DNA of 64,000 nt from Venturia oleaginea (GCA_013176395.1 JABMLP010000003.1:62001-126000); one strand, 5' to 3'; numbered from the stretch's first letter, positions 10,886-21,727 are shown. Numbers and translations: made by a program. Notes: a model not told the origin generated them from the letters alone.

Positions 10886-12346
10886 CACAGCGAGAACTCA
10901 ATTTTTGGAATTTACAGAATTATCATCTAAAAATCATCAAAACACCTCTGCCAGTGGCCGCTCCGGCCTCTAGAGGCCATCGCGCGTCCCTCAGCGTCGA
11001 TGAGATACCTCTAGAGTCGCCGTCGCGGCCACGGCATAGCAAGCACACGAATACATGAGCAGGCTACACGAACGATGCGTCCACCAAAGACAACAACAAC
11101 CATCTAGTCACTATCTCCCGGCTAGTTCATCACCCCAGATGACACTGCAACGCTCCGAGTCGACGAGTCACCGCTAGAACGGCAATACCTTCAACACAAC
11201 TCAAACACCAGACGCCCGGTGTGCAACAATCGACACCACACACCACTGCAACGACTAGACAACCTCTCCCAACGTCTTGGCAAACCGTTCTGCTACAAGC
11301 TGTTGCCCAGAGCCTTGAGCCTCTCCCCAAACTGTTGCCTCCCAGTTATGGCATTGGCAAGAGTAGGTGCGCGACACAGTAAGTAGTAAGGACGCATAGA
11401 AGGAGCTTATTGGCGGCAAATCCCCTCCCTGTAAGCTAGCAGACGTAGCCTTGAGCCTCTCCCCAGACTGTTGCGTCCCAGTTATGGCATTGGCAAGAGT
11501 AGGAGCGTGATATAGCAAGCAGGGAGAGCGACTAGCAGCAGATAGGCTCCGACTATAAGACGACAGGTCTACAACACAATCGGTGCGACACGATACGGCA
11601 GCTGCTAGAGAACCTCATCTACTATCGTCTCCGCAAACCGTCCTGCTGCAAGCTGATGTCCAGAGCCTTGAGCCTCTCCCCAAACTGTTGCGTCCCAGTT
11701 ATGACATTGGCAAGAGTAGGTGCGCGACACAGTAAGCAGTAAGGACGCATAGAAGGAGCCTATTGGCGGCAAATCTCCTCCCTGTAAGCTAGCAGACGTA
11801 GCCTTGAGCCTCTCCCCAGATTGTTGCGTCCCAGTTATGGCATTGGCAAGAGTAGGAGCGCGATATAGCAAGCAGGGAGAGCGACTAGCAGCAGGTAGGC
11901 TCCGACTATAAGACGGCAGGTCTATAGCACGATCGGTGCCATACAATACGGCAGCTACCAGACAGCCTCGTCTACGGGCATACCCGGAGTATCACACCCA
12001 AGCAGCGAAATCACGACTACGATGGTTACTATTGTCTCCAGCATCACACAACCAAATACACTGCCGCATAGGAATCTGGTGCAAGGCAACTTTCACAAGC
12101 AGAAGCATACTTAGGGAACCCATTGGCCTTGAGTGATAAGGCGAAACAGATAGACAAAGCTGAGCACTAGAGGGAGACTGTAGGTAGAAGGATAGCGAAA
12201 CACGAGGCATTGCCTCTTGAGTCTACATAGCACAGATATACTAGCAGAGTAACCAGTATCTACAAGAGCCCGCGGGCATTTGGAGATACTGGTTAGGGGA
12301 AAAAGGGGGAGGACGGAGGGGACAGCTGGTCTTGTTTCAGTGAACG
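10695..12346 (-). repeat. Right arm of the large inverted repeat
   Basis: This is the reverse complement of the left arm (3,728-5,589) over its whole length, apart from the left-only solo LTR and about 38 bp left-only near the LTR-like unit. Scattered substitutions separate the arms, so they are not a fresh duplication. Two tandem units of about 353 bp occupy about 11,240-11,950, mirroring the left arm. No gene is evident. Confidence 0.9.
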
Positions 12347-14733
12347 GGGCGAAGTGGGGCGCGGTGGATTATATAATCTATCACGTGTCGGCTGTTTGAT
12401 GAAGTCCTCCTAACCGGACATAGCTGCGTGATTAAGCGGCTGCAACCGAGTAGGATAAAATCAATCAATCAATCAATTAATCTGTTACAAATTACCTCAA
12501 GACCGAAGAGCAGGGACAACGGGACTTGCAGAGGATGGTTGGATAACAAGAAGCTGTTTTTAGGACTGATGTGGAGTGGAATCCTTTGGGCGCACAAGAG
12601 GGGACTGGTGCAACCAGGTCAGTCCTAAGAGAGAATAGTACGTGCAGGAGTCACGTGATGTTCCCACAGTTCCCACAGCACTTGGCATTGCCCACAGTGT
12701 GGGAAGTGTGGGAAGAGCCAAGAGGTGTGGGAATGCACCTTGGGACCAGGAACCAGAAGGGTATATATGGAGGACGTTGGACGGACTTTCCTTTCTCTCG
12801 GTGTGGTTATCTCATGTTATGTTTCTCACATAGGAGCTTCTTCAACCTACTACAGGAACGACCTTTTACTTAGATACAATCAAGCACAAGTCATATGCAC
12901 ACGAAGCAAGCCCACCCCCAACCTTCATACTAACCGACAAGCGTTCAGGATTGATCTGAGGATCAAATCAGTTAGACGACAATTGAATTGGGAGATACAT
13001 CGGACGGCTAGGATCTAGTGAGCCTCCAAAGAACCTGAGCAAGGGAAGGTACTTAAGGTAAGTACTTCCAGACTGATATTGCCCTTACCCCAAACCCGCG
13101 GACCAGAACAAGAGAACACAGGTGTCAAGAAGGTCTTGACATAATCAACTGTGTTGAGAAACGAGTTCCCCGTAACACAATCCTCTTACAAATAGATCCT
13201 TCTAGAATGTATCTTTAAATGGAACATGACAGCTTGCAAAATAACAAGAGAACAATTGAAAATCCAGTCATGGATAAGCTAGGGAGAAGGATTCCATCCC
13301 TTAACATATCCTTCCTGTACTTACACTTTCTTCCTTGTACTTAGATACTTTGTTACGGATACTGTCACGTGGAACGTTTAGTGACATGTATGGCGCGTTT
13401 CCTTTGTGATTAGTAAGTTGTTACATGGGATCGGAAGGATCATGTGAACGCTCGAGCCTTGGCAAAGCGAGCGCTCGATTGCGAGCGCCACGAGCGCAGG
13501 ATTTCTTAGGAGATGGATCTCTATATAACGGACGAGACTCTGCTCCCTCAGTGTCTCGTATCTTCACTCTCTAGTTACTTCGCTATTGCTTTTAGTTACT
13601 TAGCACAATTCACGACTCTTATATCTTGCAAGCTTCGCTTCACTTGTTTGATACGATATTGTCGCCCCGGACCACTTGAACTCTACTGTACGGATTAGCC
13701 AAATCCAGCTAGATTACTTTGAGTCATAGCCTCTGCGTAACATACTTTCAATTAAGTATTCTTCTCTTCTTTGCGAAATATCACTTAGGGAAGAACTCTT
13801 ACAGTAGGTGTTCTTACTCCGCTCCTCCCGGGCGCGGCAATACGACTATAGTAAACGTTCTTAGTAGCTCTATAAAAGTATAAATAAACACTTGGGATTT
13901 TTACTATCTTTAAAACTTTACAACTGTACTATATTCTACATATTTTATACTAATTGCAAAGAATAGGGCTATCAATTTTCTATCTAGTGATCTAGTCAAT
14001 AATAATCTATGCTCTACCTACTAGAGTACTATATTACAATTTACATAACATCTAGGTTGTTCTCCACGTCCATAGCAAATCTCACCAGGCCGCTTCGTAG
14101 TCAACGATTCCTTCCTCCGGCAGAACAAATTTGAGTAAGTGATAGCTCCACAAACTCATAAGGAATAATCACGAAACCTTCAACGTCATACAATCTAAAT
14201 CCTCTTGATACTACTGTCATTCGTGACCTTGGTTCTGAACCTTGACGTCGAAAATCTTCACAGTTTGCTACAACATTCAACCAATAACCTTTGAATTGCA
14301 TGATCCCCTCCCTCAAACAAACTATTTGGCAACAAAAACACTAAGACAATGACACATCTCCTCGCCCGAAGCTAGCAAATCAAAATATATCCTTGAAGAA
14401 CAAAAGTACCTTCCAGCCAACAGATATCTGCATTTCCATTCGGTCATCCATTTTCGGCTCCAAATTCCGTTTGCCAGAGACAAGTGTTGTATCTTACAAT
14501 TCCATTATCCACCCCAACCCCAATGTTTTGTCGAAAAGTGAGGGACAGTGCCATCGCGGTTGGGCTTGAGGATTCGATTCGATGCAATTTGGTGCTCATT
14601 CTTTCACTGATGTCGATTGCTGGATTCCTAGAGACAAGAAGAAAAAAGAAAAGTTTAGACGCATATTTGAGACCAAACAAGTATCGCTCTCCTGTACAGC
14701 GACAGTCCAACCCAATCGAATTTCTGCCCAATT
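12347..14733. other. Gene-free transposon-relic region
   Basis: No supported gene. Two stretches look like promoter-bearing LTR debris: GGGTATATATGGAGG near 12,760 and CTCTATATAACGG near 13,520, each followed by a CT-rich run. The closing ends of these LTRs could not be fixed. A strong hairpin lies at 12,661-12,714. Positions 13,855-14,060 are clearly AT-rich, as expected of mutated repeats. A minus-strand open frame of 71 codons (14,316-14,101) has protein-like composition (VEGFVIIPYEFVEL) but no recognised family; it may be an exon remnant. Confidence 0.6.
12661..12714. repeat. Hairpin-forming inverted repeat
   Basis: TTCCCACAGTTCCCACA (12,661-12,677) faces TGTGGGAAGTGTGGGAA (12,698-12,714), a 17 bp stem with one mismatch and a 20 bp loop. 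Each arm is itself a doubled TTCCCACA unit. It lies about 45 bp upstream of a TATA-like sequence, so it may be part of a retrotransposon LTR promoter. Confidence 0.8.
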
Positions 14734-16428
14734 CTAACAGAAGTCGCAATTCTCATCGCCACACAGACCCTTTGTCTTCTTTACTGTTACTGCTGCCGCA
14801 CCGAAGGGACCCGGAACCTGTAAGAACGCCTTCAAGGAGGCACCAGCTTTCTGTGGGCTTGGATGCCGAAGTGTCTGCTGGTGCTGAGCTGGATCTTGAT
14901 GATGAGGTGGCAAATGATGATGATGCTGAACGGGAGCCTTTAAGTAAGCTGGCTGTGGCGCCCGGGTAGGTTCAGAAGGCGCACTCCCACCATAAGGCAC
15001 AGATTGAGGGCGCGTGATTATGTCTTCCTTCGAGACTTTCGTGGCGCCTTTCTTACTGCTAGTGCGGCTGTCAGAGGACTTCGGACGAGTGTGCGATAGA
15101 TCGGCACCCAGCACTGGCCAGTCCGCTGAGCTGACGCGTGAGCTGCCCTGCGATTGTGTGTCTGGAGTCTTAGCCTTTGGACCCTTTGGAATATTGGGAT
15201 CGTGCTGGAGTGGATGTGGAACCTTGTGGTGAGCTGCGCGTGGTGGTTGGGTGAGCTGGTATCGAACATCTTGTGAATCGAATTTGGGCTGAGGAATTGG
15301 AAAGCTTGGCGGTGGTGGGAGAGGGCCCATTGTGGCACGAAAGGTGCTTCCGTTGGTGTATCCCGCGAGCATGGGAGGGTGAGATGGTCCGCTGTTGACA
15401 AGGTACGGGAAGCTGGGAGCCGTGTGGCCGGGTGAGACGGAGTAATTTACTGTGCGGTGGGCAGCAGTGCAGCCAGGTTTGACGAAATCTGCGAGTGGCA
15501 CGTAAGGTTGACGGCCGCGATAATGGGGGGAGTGCGGGAGGAGTGAAACGGACTCGAGATGCCAGAGACGGTTATGTAGAAGCTCTAGAAGGTTCCCAGG
15601 CTTTGGTCCGGTTGTCGTAATATCGACGCCGAGGATCTTCTCAATCAGAGCACATTTTCCAGTGAACGATTTTCCGAGAAGATCGATATCGTTCTTGGAC
15701 GCGTCGCCAGTTGAGAGATCACTCTTCTGAGACCGGCTCAGGCTGTTCTGAGACGCCTGTAACGCGCCCAGATGTTCCTCCACCCGCGTGAGTTGACTTT
15801 GTAGGCGTTCAATAATGGAATTCGTGGCCACAGAAACTGCGTGCTGTCGGTCAAGGGTGTGAATGTGCTCGTTGAGCATCTGATTTTCACCCTGGAGACT
15901 GATGATTGTCTTTTCAAGGCCAGCGATGGTAGATGTGTGCTTTTCGCCCGAGGAGTTGCGCTCAGGCGTGAACAAATTGGAAGGGATCAGGCCTCCGCCG
16001 AATCCTGGCGACAATGCCTTCTCTGCTCCTAGTCCTGGGAGGATGGGGCCGTTGTCGAAATTGATGAACATCGCGCTCTGTTCCCTGACCCAGTGATCGT
16101 AACCGCTCTTTACTTGTGCTTCTCGGAGAATGAAATCGTCGACAGCTTCTTGAGGGATGAACTCGTCTCCCCAGTATTGTAGGAATTCTTGTTTGCGTTG
16201 AAGGAGATTGGAGTTGTATTGAGAATCCCACTCTTTCCGTAGTCTTGCTAAAGTCTGAGTAGTGAATGCCTTATCAAAGCTGTTGTTGGAAGACCTGATT
16301 GACGAAGCGCTGTCGATTGAGGGGTCGTGTGTGCTCTTATTTGACGACGAGCTGTTGTTGGTCAGTGTTGATGCTGAGATAAGCGGCGATGTCATGTCCT
16401 CCGGAGTTGGTGGTCTTCGTTTGTCCAT
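14734..16428 (-). CDS. Unrecognised coiled-coil protein with Cys-rich C-terminus
   Basis: A single uninterrupted frame of 564 codons from the ATG at 16,428. The frame extends 18 nt further upstream, but only with a GTG. The N-terminal 60 residues are Ser/Thr/Asn-rich and look disordered. An alpha-helical segment rich in Arg, Trp and Tyr follows (LARLRKEWDSQY.., QEFLQYWGDEFIP). Residues about 165-240 read as a coiled coil (GLEKTIISLQGENQMLNEHI). A conserved-looking block, LLELLHNRLWHLESVSLLP, lies near residue 300. The last third is Pro/His/Ser-rich with a HHHHLPPHH run and ends GLCGDENCDFC, a possible metal-binding tail. I do not recognise the family and assign no function. Confidence 0.75.
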   Translation of the reverse strand: MDKRRPPTPEDMTSPLISASTLTNNSSSSNKSTHDPSIDSASSIRSSNNSFDKAFTTQTLARLRKEWDSQYNSNLLQRKQEFLQYWGDEFIPQEAVDDFILREAQVKSGYDHWVREQSAMFINFDNGPILPGLGAEKALSPGFGGGLIPSNLFTPERNSSGEKHTSTIAGLEKTIISLQGENQMLNEHIHTLDRQHAVSVATNSIIERLQSQLTRVEEHLGALQASQNSLSRSQKSDLSTGDASKNDIDLLGKSFTGKCALIEKILGVDITTTGPKPGNLLELLHNRLWHLESVSLLPHSPHYRGRQPYVPLADFVKPGCTAAHRTVNYSVSPGHTAPSFPYLVNSGPSHPPMLAGYTNGSTFRATMGPLPPPPSFPIPQPKFDSQDVRYQLTQPPRAAHHKVPHPLQHDPNIPKGPKAKTPDTQSQGSSRVSSADWPVLGADLSHTRPKSSDSRTSSKKGATKVSKEDIITRPQSVPYGGSAPSEPTRAPQPAYLKAPVQHHHHLPPHHQDPAQHQQTLRHPSPQKAGASLKAFLQVPGPFGAAAVTVKKTKGLCGDENCDFC

Positions 16429-17170
16429 TGTTGAGGTTGGTTTCACTCCTGAGTTGTTAGCATTCGAAGTTGGTCATGAGGCTTTCATGCTTACGTATTT
16501 GTTGATGGTAGAGTCAGTACACGTGAACACGTGTTGTTTGTTTTCGCACAGTACCTTACTGAAGTCGGTTTTCACGTGGCTGTGGTATATACGACAGCAG
16601 CTTGGGTACTGAGCTCTACTCGTTCAAGATCAATGTCCCTAAAACCCTGGCTGATTCAAGAAAGAGCTTGAAATCTTCAGGAGTGTATCGGTGACAATTT
16701 AGACTTGAACCTACTCTTTTCCGGCTCAGGCTTTATCGAAGAGCAGTGAAGTGACGAACTGGCTAAGCGGGTGTGTTGATCAATGATCAGAATTTGCTGT
16801 GGCTCGAGTCCGATTCAATCATGTTAACAGTGGCCGTATTTATGCGAAGATAGCAACCAGGCCCATTTGAAGAGCCATGAAATCCGTATTGCTTGATACG
16901 TGGAAGACAAAGCTGAACAGGCGGCCAAACGGCGACATGTGTAGCCGGACAAGAATTTTACCGGAATGGTCTAGAAGTATCAGCTTGATCTGGCCCAAGA
17001 AAGAGGCCGAAGGACTTTCCATCTCTTGCTGGACTGGGCAGCTTGTATGCTAAAGGCCGAACCAAACGGAGGGTATAGAAATTTATGATACAGTGCGTTT
17101 ACATAAGCTGGCGAGCCAGTTTCAAATACGAGCGAGCAGAGATGTCACTGTCCTGCATTCATGTGTCTAC

Positions 17171-18339
17171 TCACTTATACTGAGCAGATTCCTTCTCGCA
17201 CCACTTCCAAAGCATCTCGGCCGCCCCACTACCGCCCTCGGCCTCAGTCTTCGTTCCTGCTTCGATGTCATTTCTGACATGTAGAATTCGTCCCCAAGGA
17301 GCGACGTAGGCTCCATTTTGGGCGCTGGTAATTCCGTCCGAGCATGCCGCATACAGCTCCGTGTATGCACCGAATTTGGTATCGTACAGCAAGGTCCAGT
17401 TCATGATGTTAGCCTGTATCTTTGGCAAATGACGTTGAAGCTCTGATCTGAGGTTTCCAGGGTTCCATGACACTGAGACGATGCCAGATTTGGCATGATA
17501 TTTGGCGAACTCATTTGCTAGGAAGTAGTTTCCAGCTTTAGACTGAGCATAGTTCCTCTCCTTCACTTCATGGATCTTTGGTGCTCCTGTTGCTTCGAAC
17601 TGGACGCCGCCCTGGGGAGACACAAGATCAACAGCCAAGGAGGCCGCCCATGTCACACGGACGGAATCTTTCGGTGCGGTTGCAGCAGTTCTCTCGAGAA
17701 TTGGCACGAGAGATTCTGAGAGAAGATATGGACCCAGACAGTTTGTGCCCATTTGTTGTTCGTGGCCATGCGAATCGGTCGAACCGATGGGTGGTACCAT
17801 GACCCCTGCGTTGTTAGTCAATGTGTCCAAGCGTGACTCTTTAGACATGAACTGTTCGGCAGCAGGTTTGATGGAGGCGAGGTTGGCGAGATCGACTTCC
17901 AGGAAAACAATCTTGCCCGTCGAATTGGGGAACTCCTTTTTGATGCTCTAAAGAGTAAATCAGCATTTGTATTTTTGAAAAGGTCTTCCAGTACGAAGAC
18001 AGAGCACAGGCGTGAATCACGGGTGCTCCATAAACCGCTCAGAATTGTTAAGATCTCGGGACAAATCGACAGCCATTTCACACTTACAGCAATAGCTTCG
18101 TCTGCCTTGTCTTTCGAGCGTCCAGCCATATACACAGTGGCATTTTTCTGGTAGAAGATCTTCGAAAGCCCAAAGCCACATCCTGCGTAACCTCCAGTAA
18201 CGATGTGGACCTTTCCTGCATGTTGTTAGGAGGTACATGCACTGTTCGTAGGAGTTTACTCACCAGTCTGATCAGGTAGGTGCTCTTCGGTCAAGGTTGG
18301 AGCTGGAATAAAGAAGCACTGGCTGAATGCGTTACCCAT
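17171..18339 (-). CDS. Short-chain dehydrogenase/reductase
   Basis: NAD(P)-dependent oxidoreductase of the classical SDR family; the substrate cannot be told from sequence. Three exons are inferred: 18,339-18,264, 18,215-18,088 and 17,947-17,171, giving 326 residues with all phases consistent. The cofactor-binding motif VTGGYAGCGFG lies near residue 32, NNAGV near 105, and the catalytic YAQSK pair near residue 190. The C-terminus (WKWCEKES) resembles fungal retinol-dehydrogenase-like members. The N-terminus has no obvious signal peptide. The 49 and 140 nt introns have good GTGAG/GTAAG donors. The gene is followed within 750 bp by the unrecognised gene on the same strand, with no sign of shared regulation. 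Confidence 0.85.
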
Positions 18340-18575
18340 CGTGGATCAGTAGATAAACTTTATTGTTGAGGTTTGAAATGATTTTGCGGGCTTCAATCTA
18401 ATTCTACCGTATCATCTCGTTCCAAACCTTTGATTAACAGGGATTAATCCGCGGACTCCGGTGAGACGTCATGTCACGTTTAACTGTAGGCTAGGACAGG
18501 CCAGAATGCCTTGCCGAAATCCGCACGGATCAATCCCTGTTGAGCTAAGGTTAGTAACGAAGTCATACTGTGGTA

Positions 18576-20399
18576 ACGTAATCCATCATCGAGCGGTACA
18601 CACCACCGAGCGGTACACATTTTCGTATCCTCATCGATTGACCCACAATGCCACCACAACTAGTCAATACAAAGCCCAGAAAGAGGGTCAACTACTCCTT
18701 GCTCATGACGCTTATTTGAAAGGCCATTTTCCAAGTATTCGAAAGGCCGCTGATGCCTATTCTGTCCCATTTACTTCCCTTGCCTCCCGCCTTCGCGGAC
18801 GCGCTTCACGCGTCGATTCGCGCCCAAATTGCCAAAAGCTTACGGATACGGAAGAGGAGGTCGTTGAGCATTGGATACTATCTATGGATGAAAGAGGTTA
18901 TCCATTGACCGTTACTGGGTACGCGATGCGGCAAAAATCGTACTCGAGCAGCGTGTAGGCTCAGATTGCAAAATCGGTGTCAATTGGCCTCAGCGATACA
19001 TCAACCGCCTCCCTAGCCTCAAATCGCGATATTCATGCAGCTACGATAATCAAAGGGCAAGATACGAAGATCCAGCCCTTATTGGGGCCTGGTTTCGGCT
19101 TGTACAAAACACAATCGCTAAATACGGCATCCTCAATAACGATATCTACAACTTCGACGAAACTGGCTCTGCAATGGGCCTTGCAAGTACCTCACGCGTA
19201 GTTACTGCCTCAGATAGGCGTGGCAGACCCCCTCAATTACAGCCTGGCGATCGCGAATGGGTTACGGCAATCGAATCGATCAATGCGCTGGGTTGGAGTC
19301 TCCCGCCGATGGTGATCTTCAAAGGCAAGGTACATATATCATCTTGGTACGAAAACAACAATCTACCGCCTGATTGGACAATCGCTTTGAGTACAAATGG
19401 ATGGACTAATGACAAGCTTGGATTACATTGGTTAAAAGAGGTTTTCGAGCCAAATACAGCTGCAAGAAAGGTTGGTAGTTATCGACTACTAATTCTGGAT
19501 GGCCACGGCAGCCACGCAACGCCAGAATTTGATCAATTTTGTGCAGACCGGATGATTATTACTCTTTGTATGCCACCGCATTCATCACATCTTCTTCAAC
19601 CTCTCGATATTGGTTGTTTTTCGGTCCTCAAGCGTACCTACGGCCACCAAGTCTCGGAATATATGAGGCTTGGCATAAATCATATCGACAAAATTGAGTT
19701 CCTTCACGCCTTTAAAATTGCTCGAATTAGTGCCCTAACACTAAGCAATATTCAACGCAGCTTCACTGCTGCCGGTCTCGTACCTTTTGATCCAGATCAG
19801 GTACTTTCAACCATCCAGATTAGGCCATCTACCCCTACAGCGCCCTTGGCCGCAAACCAAGAGCAATGACAACCAGAAACACCTCAGAATCTAACCCAAG
19901 TTAGAGCTGCAGGTAGCTACAATCAAAGGCTATCTTAAGAGACGTTCAAAAAGCCCACCAACACCAACAGATCAGGCCCTTAATCAGCTTGTCAAGGGCT
20001 GCCAGATCGCGATGCAAGGCGCCGCTTTACTAGCTGCGGAAAATGAGAAATTAAGGGCTGCAAATGAGAGGCAGAAGCGAAAGAGGCAACTAAAAAGGAG
20101 ATATATTAGTCAATCAAGCGCTTTAACTGTTGCAGAGGTCTCAAGCTTACTTCAACTTTCTAAAGAAGCTTCGGTTATCAGCAGTAACCAGGTTGATCAA
20201 GAGCCTTATATTGAGGAAGAACCACCAAATGAAGAGGAGAACATTGTTATTACTTGTTTTATTTGTCGCAGTGGTGACCATTTTGCAATCAACTGTCAGA
20301 AATATAGATAGGAATATTTAAAAATGAGAGATTTATTGGTGCATAATAGAGTAATTGATGAGTATACGAAAATGTGTACCGCTCGATGGTGGATTACGT
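18576..20399 (+). mobile_element. Fot1/pogo DNA transposon, copy 1
   Basis: A 1,824 bp element with inverted ends ACGTAATCCA..TGGATTACGT and TA on both sides (18,574-18,575 and 20,400-20,401). This matches the TA target-site duplication of the Tc1/mariner superfamily. The left end carries GAGCGGTACACACCACC doubled (17 bp extra unit) where the right end has a single copy. It contains a broken transposase gene. Its right TA is also the left TA of copy 2. Confidence 0.9.
18648..20311 (+). pseudogene. Fot1/pogo transposase, frameshifted
   Basis: A cut-and-paste transposase in at least three pieces. The N-terminal helix-turn-helix and CENP-B-like DNA-binding region reads to 18,958 (KLTDTEEEVVEHWILSMDERG). 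After a frameshift near 18,930, the rest reads through NDIYNFDETG and GDREWVTAIES to 19,869. The catalytic region has LILDGHGSHA and MPPHSSHLLQPLD. A second break between 19,867 and 20,012 precedes the coiled-coil tail and a final CX2CX4HX4C knuckle (CFICRSGDHFAINC). The ATG at 18,648 is also out of frame with the following HTH, so a third indel is likely near 18,680. No intact enzyme is encoded. Confidence 0.88.
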
Positions 20400-20401
20400 T
20401 A

Positions 20402-21528
20402 ACGTAATTCACTAGCGAGCGGGCCACACCACCGAGCGGGCTAACGAATCGATCATTTCATCTTTGCAAGCCTCTACACCACCACCTCATGCCTTCTAAA
20501 GCCCAGCAAGAAGGCCGATTACTTCTTGCTCTTCAAGCCTATCAAAAAGGCCAAATCACAACTATTTGCCAAGCTGCATTAGCTTATAATGTACCATACA
20601 GTACCCTCAAATATCGCCTCTCTGGACGCGTTGCACGCGTCGAAACGCGCGCAAACAGCCACAAACTTACTCCCACAGAGGAAGAAGTCTTAACTCAATG
20701 GATTATCTCAATGGATAATCGAGGCTATCCTGCTCGAGTCTGTGCAGTACAGAATGCGGCGAAATTACTGCTTCAACAACGCGTCGGTCCCTCAGCCTCA
20801 ATCGGTATCAACTGGTCTGCCAGGTTCATCAAGCGACAGCCTACCCTGCAATCGAGATTCAATCGCAAGTACGATTATCAGCGTGCTCAATGCGAAGATC
20901 CAGAGCTTATCGGAGCCTGGTTTCGGCTTGTGAGTAATACAATTCAGAAATACGGCATTCAAGAGGAGGATATCTATAACTTCGATGAGACTGGCTTTGC
21001 AATGGGTATTGCAAGCACCTCACGCGTCGTTACTACCTCAGATCGACGGGGCAAGCCACCTCAATTACAACCAGGCGATCGGGAGTGGGTTACAGCAATT
21101 GAAGCGACTGTTGGCAGATGAGAATGAGAAATTGAGAGCAGCGAATGAGAGGCAAAAGAGGAAGAGAGCAGTCAAAAAAAAGCAGATCTCAAAGAAAATA
21201 ACACTTACAGTTGCAGAGGCACAAGGCCTGATGGAGAATACTGTACAGCAGCCTATACAGGCAAGTGTTGCTCCTATACAGCAAACAGTTGTTGCAACAG
21301 CCTCGTCATCAAGTAGTGCAAGTCAAGGGAATTGCTTGGGTTTACCTAGTTGTTTTGTATGTAAGGGCTTTGACCATGCTGCGAGCGATTGCCCTAAATA
21401 TCGATAATCTTCTGTATAATAGATAGTCTTGATTAATAAAGGCGTTGTGGTGGTGTAAGCTTGCAAAGATGAGATGATCGATTCGGTGGCCCGCTCGGTG
21501 GTGTGGCCCGCTCGCTAGTGAATTACGT
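20402..21528 (+). mobile_element. Fot1/pogo DNA transposon, copy 2 (internally deleted)
   Basis: An 1,127 bp element with ends ACGTAATTCACTAGCGAGCGGG and its inverse, flanked by TA at 20,400-20,401 and 21,529-21,530. It starts at the very TA where copy 1 ends. The ends are related to copy 1 but differ (GGGCCACACC instead of GGTACACACC), so it is a sister family, not a duplicate. About 0.7 kb of the transposase core is missing. Confidence 0.9.
20489..21121 (+). pseudogene. Truncated Fot1/pogo transposase (DNA-binding part)
   Basis: The open frame of 210 codons from the ATG at 20,489 holds the helix-turn-helix region (HKLTPTEEEVLTQWIISMDN), the KYDYQRAQCEDPELI linker, YNFDETGFAMG and GDREWVTAIEA. 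It then runs out of frame at the deletion and stops. The tail of the gene survives at about 21,100-21,407 in another frame (ADENEKLRAANERQ, then CFVCKGFDHAASDC). The catalytic region between them is gone. The remaining open part keeps DNA-binding domains without catalysis, which could act as a competitor of active copies; that is inference only. Confidence 0.85.
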
Positions 21529-21727
21529 TATAGAGATTGAATCATCTGGGTCACGAGTTGCTGCCCTGATCTCACGCAAATAGACCCACTTCCATACTTC
21601 GGGGGGGGGGACCTAGCGTACTTCAAACTGACCAGGGTTTTCGTCCCCGCGTAGATTTTCATTCGACCTTCACTTGGAGCTTTGGCTTTCCCTTCGACTA
21701 CTTCTATTCATCTACAACACACTCATA

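Noticed and set aside
3728..12346. Interpretation of the arms as ordinary LTRs of one retrotransposon
   Set aside because: They are inverted, not direct, repeats, and lack matching target duplications. Only the inner 191 bp has LTR-like ends.
14484..14969. 161-codon plus-strand frame near the 3' end of the unrecognised gene
   Set aside because: Most of it is antisense to the longer minus-strand gene (14,734-16,428), and its composition mirrors that gene.
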